A stretch of DNA of 7,531 nucleotides from contig CAKOYD010000015.1 of the NCBI GenBank assembly GCA_934130545.1, forward strand, positions 1-7,531, written 5' to 3'. Below the pieces are notes generated by a model, which saw only the letters and a program-made list of their open reading frames with translations, was not told where the DNA came from and did not search any database. The first letter of the stretch is position 1; each line of letters starts with the position of its first letter. Source of the stretch: an uncultured Bacilli bacterium (GTDB lineage Bacteria; Bacillota_I; Bacilli_A; RF39; UBA660). Below, piece after piece: positions 4,761 through 7,531 of the stretch. The translations under genes and the position numbers were made by a program.

Positions 4761-6158
4761 ATGACGCCAGAAGAATTAGCAAAAAATGAATTAGAAAAAT
4801 TAAAAAAAAGTGGCGAATTAACTTTTCCAATAGATCCATTTAAAATCCTCCACGATGCTGGCATATATGTTGTATTAAAAGATTTTGAAAATTTAGACGG
4901 TATCATTATTAATGATGAAGATAATTGTACAATTGTAGGTATTAACTCAAATAACGGTTGGCAAAGGCAAAGATTTACTGCAGCACATGAGTATTGTCAC
5001 TTTATAAAAGACTTAAATAAAGAAATTGGAACAACTGACTATATTGAGTGCTTAAAAAAGTCGAATAAGAAAATTGAAAAATTTGCAAACGATTTTGCCG
5101 GGTATTTGCTTATGCCTACTGATGAGTTAAGGCTTGTATGTGAGCAATATAAAAATAAAGATGGATATATTGATTTTGAAAGTATTACAATTATAGCGGA
5201 ATATTTTGGAGTTAGCTTCTATTCATGTTTGAATAGAATTGCTTATGGTCTAAATCTAATAGATGGTGATATATCTTCTGAATCATTAAGACAAAGAATG
5301 AGTGAGTATGGTGTATCAGCAAAAAGACAAGAACTAATAGAAAATAAGATTGATAGCACATTATTATCTAATGTTGTAAGTTCAATGAGTTTTGTTATGG
5401 CTGATACTAATAAATACACGGGCCAAAAGTTTTTACAAAACTATATTTATAATGATAATAAACTTGAAGGTGTAGTAATTGATAGAAAGCAGCTTAATTA
5501 CATACTTGCTGATTTAAACTTTAATGATATTGACAGCCAATTCTTTGAAAATGATAGTGAAGAAATAGTAATGACACTGGGTAATCTAGAATTACAACAA
5601 TATGTGATTAATACAAATGATGATATCTCATTAAAAAATTGTGGACAATTACATTCATTATTATTTAAATACGTACCATATCCTGATGATAATGGTAAAT
5701 ATAGAGATGGAACTGCATTATTAAAAAGGGGTACTATTCAACCAGTACCATATTATGAAATAAACGATAGAATTAATGATCTCGATGAAGAATTACAGTT
5801 TTTTATGAAAAATATAGATCAATATGAAATAGGAGAGTACATTGAACAAGTAGCATATTTTGCATATAAGTTTATTGTTATTCATCCATTTAGAGATGGC
5901 AACGGACGTATATCAAGAGCTATAATGAACTGGCTCTTAAGCAAGAAGAAAATACCACCAATTTATATTGATCAAAATTGTAGAAAAGAATATTATGATG
6001 CATTGTCAAAAATAGATTTGGAAGAAGATCCAGTTCCATTTATTATGTTTATTGAAAAAAGAATAATTCATACAATGATTGAATTGCATAGATATTTATT
6101 TGTTGATGAAATAGACGAAGAAGAAATAAATGAGGAGGCTGAAGTTAATGGAAATTAA
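4761..6158 (+). CDS. ImmA/IrrE metallopeptidase fused to a Fic-domain enzyme
   Basis: A 465-residue two-domain protein. Residues about 5-165 are an ImmA/IrrE (COG2856) zinc peptidase: the HEYCH motif (H76, E77, H80) supplies two zinc ligands and the catalytic Glu, and E106 in EKFANDFAGYLLMP fits the third ligand. Such proteases cleave XRE repressors or act as stress sensors. Residues about 210-445 are a Fic domain, which usually transfers AMP (or another phosphate-containing group) from a nucleotide to a Tyr, Thr or Ser hydroxyl. The catalytic motif HPFRDGNGRISR (375-386) is complete, including H375. An inhibitory-type motif NKLEG with E236 lies N-terminal to it, as in self-inhibited class II Fic proteins, although D232 sits where Ser/Thr is usual. 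The tail is acidic. ATG 4761 is preferred because TAAGGA (4747-4752) lies 8 bases upstream; ATG 4752 is an alternative. It starts 1 base after the XRE stop, so translation is probably coupled. Confidence 0.92.
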   Translation: MTPEELAKNELEKLKKSGELTFPIDPFKILHDAGIYVVLKDFENLDGIIINDEDNCTIVGINSNNGWQRQRFTAAHEYCHFIKDLNKEIGTTDYIECLKKSNKKIEKFANDFAGYLLMPTDELRLVCEQYKNKDGYIDFESITIIAEYFGVSFYSCLNRIAYGLNLIDGDISSESLRQRMSEYGVSAKRQELIENKIDSTLLSNVVSSMSFVMADTNKYTGQKFLQNYIYNDNKLEGVVIDRKQLNYILADLNFNDIDSQFFENDSEEIVMTLGNLELQQYVINTNDDISLKNCGQLHSLLFKYVPYPDDNGKYRDGTALLKRGTIQPVPYYEINDRINDLDEELQFFMKNIDQYEIGEYIEQVAYFAYKFIVIHPFRDGNGRISRAIMNWLLSKKKIPPIYIDQNCRKEYYDALSKIDLEEDPVPFIMFIEKRIIHTMIELHRYLFVDEIDEEEINEEAEVNGN

Positions 6159-6567
6159 TAAGTGGCCTAGAAATAATTATAAAGGTCCAGGTGGAGGAAT
6201 GTATAAAGGCCCAGGCGGAGGATTATATACAGGTCCAGGCGGAGGTGCTTATGCTGGCCCGGGTGGTGGAATGTATAAAGGCCCAGGTGGAGGATTATAC
6301 ACAGGTCCAGGCGGAGGATTATACGCAGGACCGGGTGGAGGATTATATACAGGCCCAGGTGGAGGACTATATACTGGTCCAGGCGGAGGATTATACACAG
6401 GTCCAGGCGGAGGTCTATATACAGGCCCAAGTGGTGGAGCATATAATGGCCCAGGCGAACCATACATGAGTAATATTCCACCATGGCCAGTGTTTGTTAA
6501 AGAATTAGAAAAAAGAGGCTATAAAAAAGAAGCAGATTTAATTAGAAAATATCATAAATGTGATTAA
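6148..6567 (+). CDS. Tyr-x-Gly-Pro-Gly-Gly-Gly repeat protein with C-terminal helical tail (139 aa)
   Basis: After ten residues come twelve near-identical 8-residue units of the form Y-x-GPGGG-x (residues 11-106): ten perfect GPGGG, then GPSGG and GPGEP. The variable position after Tyr is Thr in six units, Lys in three, Ala in two, Asn in one. A non-repetitive tail (107-139) with PPWPVFVKELEKRGYKKEADL reads as a Pro/aromatic turn plus amphipathic helices and may be a docking domain. There is no signal peptide or membrane segment. The start at 6148 is supported by GAGGAGG (6132-6138, 9-base spacing) and overlaps the Fic stop codon by 11 bases; the earlier in-frame ATG at 6130 precedes that site and is rejected. 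I recall similar GPGGG-repeat hypothetical proteins in other bacteria but know no function. Coupling to Fic suggests a partner or substrate; that is inference. Confidence 0.85.
   Translation: MEINKWPRNNYKGPGGGMYKGPGGGLYTGPGGGAYAGPGGGMYKGPGGGLYTGPGGGLYAGPGGGLYTGPGGGLYTGPGGGLYTGPGGGLYTGPSGGAYNGPGEPYMSNIPPWPVFVKELEKRGYKKEADLIRKYHKCD
6178..6465 (+). repeat. Coding tandem repeat, twelve 24-bp units
   Basis: Each unit encodes Y-x-GPGGG-x. The Gly and Pro codons vary between units (GGT/GGC/GGA, CCA/CCG), so the protein repeat is preserved better than the DNA. A higher-order 72-bp period is visible: units 2-4 (Tyr-Lys, Tyr-Thr, Tyr-Ala) are repeated in the same order as units 5-7, and units 4 and 7 share CCGGGTGG. 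Local GC content is clearly above that of the flanking genes. Confidence 0.93.
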
Positions 6568-6592
6568 AAAAAGCTTAGTCATCTTCTAAGCT
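6565..6592 (-). terminator. Intrinsic terminator of the integrase remnant
   Basis: AGCTTAG (6572-6578) and CTAAGCT (6586-6592) form a perfect 7-bp stem with a 7-base loop. On the minus strand it is followed by a run of seven T's (complement of 6565-6571), a proper terminator that overlaps the integrase stop codon. On the plus strand there is no T run after the stem, so the Fic operon has no strong terminator of its own here. Confidence 0.75.
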
Positions 6593-6940
6593 ATCTATAA
6601 CAGAAACAACAGAGTCGAGGGCAGTACTAAACATATGTGAATATGTGTTTAGTGTTTCCTTGATTTTTGTATGTCCTAAGTATTTTGCAACTAATGTAAC
6701 ATTAGCACCATTGTTAATTAAGAGTGATGCACAAGAATGCCTAAAGTCATGGATCCTAATAACTTTTAAACCAGCAAGATTTGCTAGCTTAGTTCTTCTA
6801 AGGTATATATTAGAATCAGCTATAGGTTTAGCATCAGAAACTACAAAGAAATCATCATTAAAACTATAATAGTCTTTTTTATCCTGCTCATAGAGCATTT
6901 TAAGGTCATTTAACAAGACTTTAGTGATAGGAACTATTGT
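6575..6940 (-). pseudogene. C-terminal fragment of a tyrosine recombinase (phage/ICE-type integrase)
   Basis: The minus strand encodes the last ~120 residues of a lambda-Int-type integrase. Visible catalytic elements are HDFRH (the H-x-x-R box), LGH and the nucleophile Tyr in NTYSH, in the correct order and spacing, with the typical ANLAGLKVIRIHDFRHSCASL context. Family resemblance runs upstream to about 6940 (TIVPITK, matching the usual R-T-x-P-L strand) and then stops. The SAM-like core-binding domain and the first catalytic Arg are absent; the frame stays open to about 7009 but encodes nothing integrase-like. A TTG at 6914-6916 could initiate 113 residues, but that product would lack the first Arg and the catalytic Lys region. 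It is a remnant of the mobile element that probably delivered the island, and converges on the Fic operon. Confidence 0.88.
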
Positions 6941-6968
6941 ACAAAGTGCAAATTTCGAGATGAGTAGA

Positions 6969-6997
6969 TTGAAGTGAAAGCAAAGGTGTGTTATAAT
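6969..6997 (+). promoter_or_regulatory. Promoter of the right-hand XRE-type pseudogene
   Basis: TTGAAG (6969-6974), a 17-base spacer and TGTTATAAT (6989-6997, extended -10) form a good promoter, apparently still intact although the gene it serves is broken. Confidence 0.65.
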
Positions 6998-7044
6998 ATT
7001 ACCCGATTAGTGTTATTTTACAAATTTCAGATGAGGCGATACGA

Positions 7045-7260
7045 ATGCTGAAAAATAATATAGAAGTAGATGTAAAAATCAAGTGTATAGAAGCTGGAAA
7101 AACACAGGCATAGCTGGGAGAGATGATTGGTTCAACAGGACAATATGTAAATCGTATCATCAAAAAGGGCGATGGCGTTATTAATAAAACTTTTGTAGAG
7201 ATGCTGGATGCTCTCGGTTATGATATTCAGCTCACATATGTAAAAAAGGAGGAGGCATAA
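7045..7260 (+). pseudogene. XRE-type helix-turn-helix gene interrupted by one amber codon
   Basis: The frame from ATG 7045 (GAGG at 7033-7036, 8-base spacing) reads MLKNNIEVDVKIKCIEAGKTQA, then TAG at 7111-7113, then LGEMIGSTGQYVNRIIKKGD and on to TAA 7258-7260: 71 codons in total. Removing the stop gives a complete small HTH protein of a type common in Clostridia, ending in FVEMLDALGYDIQLTYV. The TAG sits where Gln (CAG) is expected in the TQxxLGE turn, so one C-to-T change explains it. Promoter, ribosome binding site and downstream gene are otherwise in order. Codon use is richer in CTG, GGC and CGT than the left side, suggesting a different origin. Read-through or sequencing error are alternatives. 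Confidence 0.82.
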
Positions 7261-7263
7261 TCA

Positions 7264-7437
7264 ATGGCATATGAGTCACCATTAACGATAGCAGAAGTCG
7301 TGAAGGATATTTCTGCTAATAAATATGTTCTCCCGTCAATTCAAAGAGAATTTGTATGGAGTACCGCACAAATTGAGAGACTTTTTGACAGTGTAATGCA
7401 AGACTATTGTTTTATCTTTTGGAGATACAAACGATGA
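7264..7437 (+). pseudogene. N-terminal fragment of a DUF262-family protein
   Basis: Residues 1-48 (MAYESPLTIAEVVKDISANK, then PSIQREFVWSTAQIERLFDS, then MQDY) match the start of DUF262 proteins. This is the ParB/Srx-like nuclease or NTPase domain found in GmrSD-type type IV restriction and related phage-defence proteins, normally several hundred residues long. QREFVW is the diagnostic family box. After MQDY the usual PIGxFLFW is not found; the frame reads CFIFWRYKR and stops at TGA 7435, so the gene is cut at about 7405. The strong ribosome binding site AAGGAGGAGG (7246-7255) and the 3-base gap from the HTH stop show the two were an operon. It is non-functional as it stands. Confidence 0.78.
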
Positions 7438-7513
7438 GAGAATTGAAGAAGCAATGATATATATAGTTAATAAAGAGAGGTGCATATGCTATGCCAGGTA
7501 TACTCGTGGTTGA
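7406..7513 (+). other. Fragment joined to the DUF262 remnant
   Basis: Immediately after the point where the DUF262 match ends, another frame reads IVLSFGDTNDERIEEAMIYI and stays open to TGA 7511-7513. The pattern L-S-F-x-x-T-x-x-x-I-E-E-A resembles the C-terminal end of some PLP-dependent aminotransferases, but the stretch is too short to be sure. It supports a deletion or insertion junction at about 7405. Confidence 0.25.
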
Positions 7514-7531
7514 AGATGATGAAAATTTAAA
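7491..7531 (+). CDS. Start of a response regulator (runs off the window)
   Basis: ATG 7491, ten bases after AGAGAGG (7474-7480), opens MPGILVVEDDENL to the window end. A hydrophobic strand followed by an acidic DD pair is the typical start of a two-component receiver domain, the DD forming part of the Mg-binding pocket. The output domain cannot be seen; OmpR type is most common with this start. Only 13 residues are visible, so confidence is moderate. Confidence 0.6.
   Translation, partial: MPGILVVEDDENL

Noticed and set aside
6178..6465. CRISPR array or non-coding satellite
   Set aside because: The 24-bp units are contiguous without spacers, keep one reading frame and encode a regular GPGGG protein with a unique tail.
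6167..6484. Open frames in other phases and on the minus strand across the repeats
   Set aside because: They are shadows created by the 24-bp (multiple of three) repeat and lack ribosome binding sites or family resemblance.
6645..6869. Plus-strand open frame opposite the integrase fragment
   Set aside because: It is the shadow of the recombinase catalytic region and has no ribosome binding site.

Overview
The window is very AT-rich for about its first 6.9 kb. Its codons (TTA Leu, AGA Arg, AGT Ser), clean TTGACA/TATAAT promoters and purine-rich ribosome binding sites point to a low-GC Bacillota, plausibly an uncultured gut lineage. That placement is inference from composition and gene families. 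The last ~580 bases use more CTG, CTC, GGC and CGT and look like a different source.

Layout. (1) Bases 1-1091 are decayed DNA: a short tail of an unknown ORF, a 5'-truncated ComEC metallo-beta-lactamase domain, and a second remnant with three in-frame stops. (2) At 1189-1428 a 79-aa protein of unknown function sits behind a near-perfect sigma-A promoter. (3) recG (1662-3659) is intact and is flanked on each side by a short structured transcript candidate (about 1531-1594 and 3767-3855), each ending in an intrinsic terminator. (4) At 3860-4096 there is a non-coding stretch with a palindrome, GTAC repeats and another terminator; it may be the left border of an accessory island. (5) The island carries a DUF7695-like zinc-ribbon protein (4112-4312) and then a tight three-gene operon (4418-6567): an XRE repressor, an ImmA/IrrE-Fic fusion, and a protein made of twelve Tyr/Gly-Pro-Gly repeats with a helical tail. 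The operon promoter is embedded in a 15-bp-arm inverted repeat, a likely operator. (6) A convergent, N-terminally truncated tyrosine recombinase (6575-~6940, minus strand) closes the island. (7) To its right lie an XRE-type gene killed by one amber codon, the first 48 or so residues of a DUF262 protein ending at a deletion junction, and the start of a response regulator running off the window.

How the parts may work together. The XRE protein probably represses its own operon through the palindrome. In ICEBs1-type systems an ImmA metallopeptidase cleaves the XRE repressor when induced; here the ImmA/IrrE domain is physically fused to a complete Fic domain (HPFxDGNGRxxR plus an EG inhibitory motif), so derepression and Fic activation could be one switch. 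The repeat protein overlaps the Fic stop codon and offers a regular array of Tyr and Thr hydroxyls, the type of side chain Fic enzymes modify. The working idea that it is substrate, sensor or antidote in a stress or phage-response module is inference and is the most interesting hypothesis in this window.
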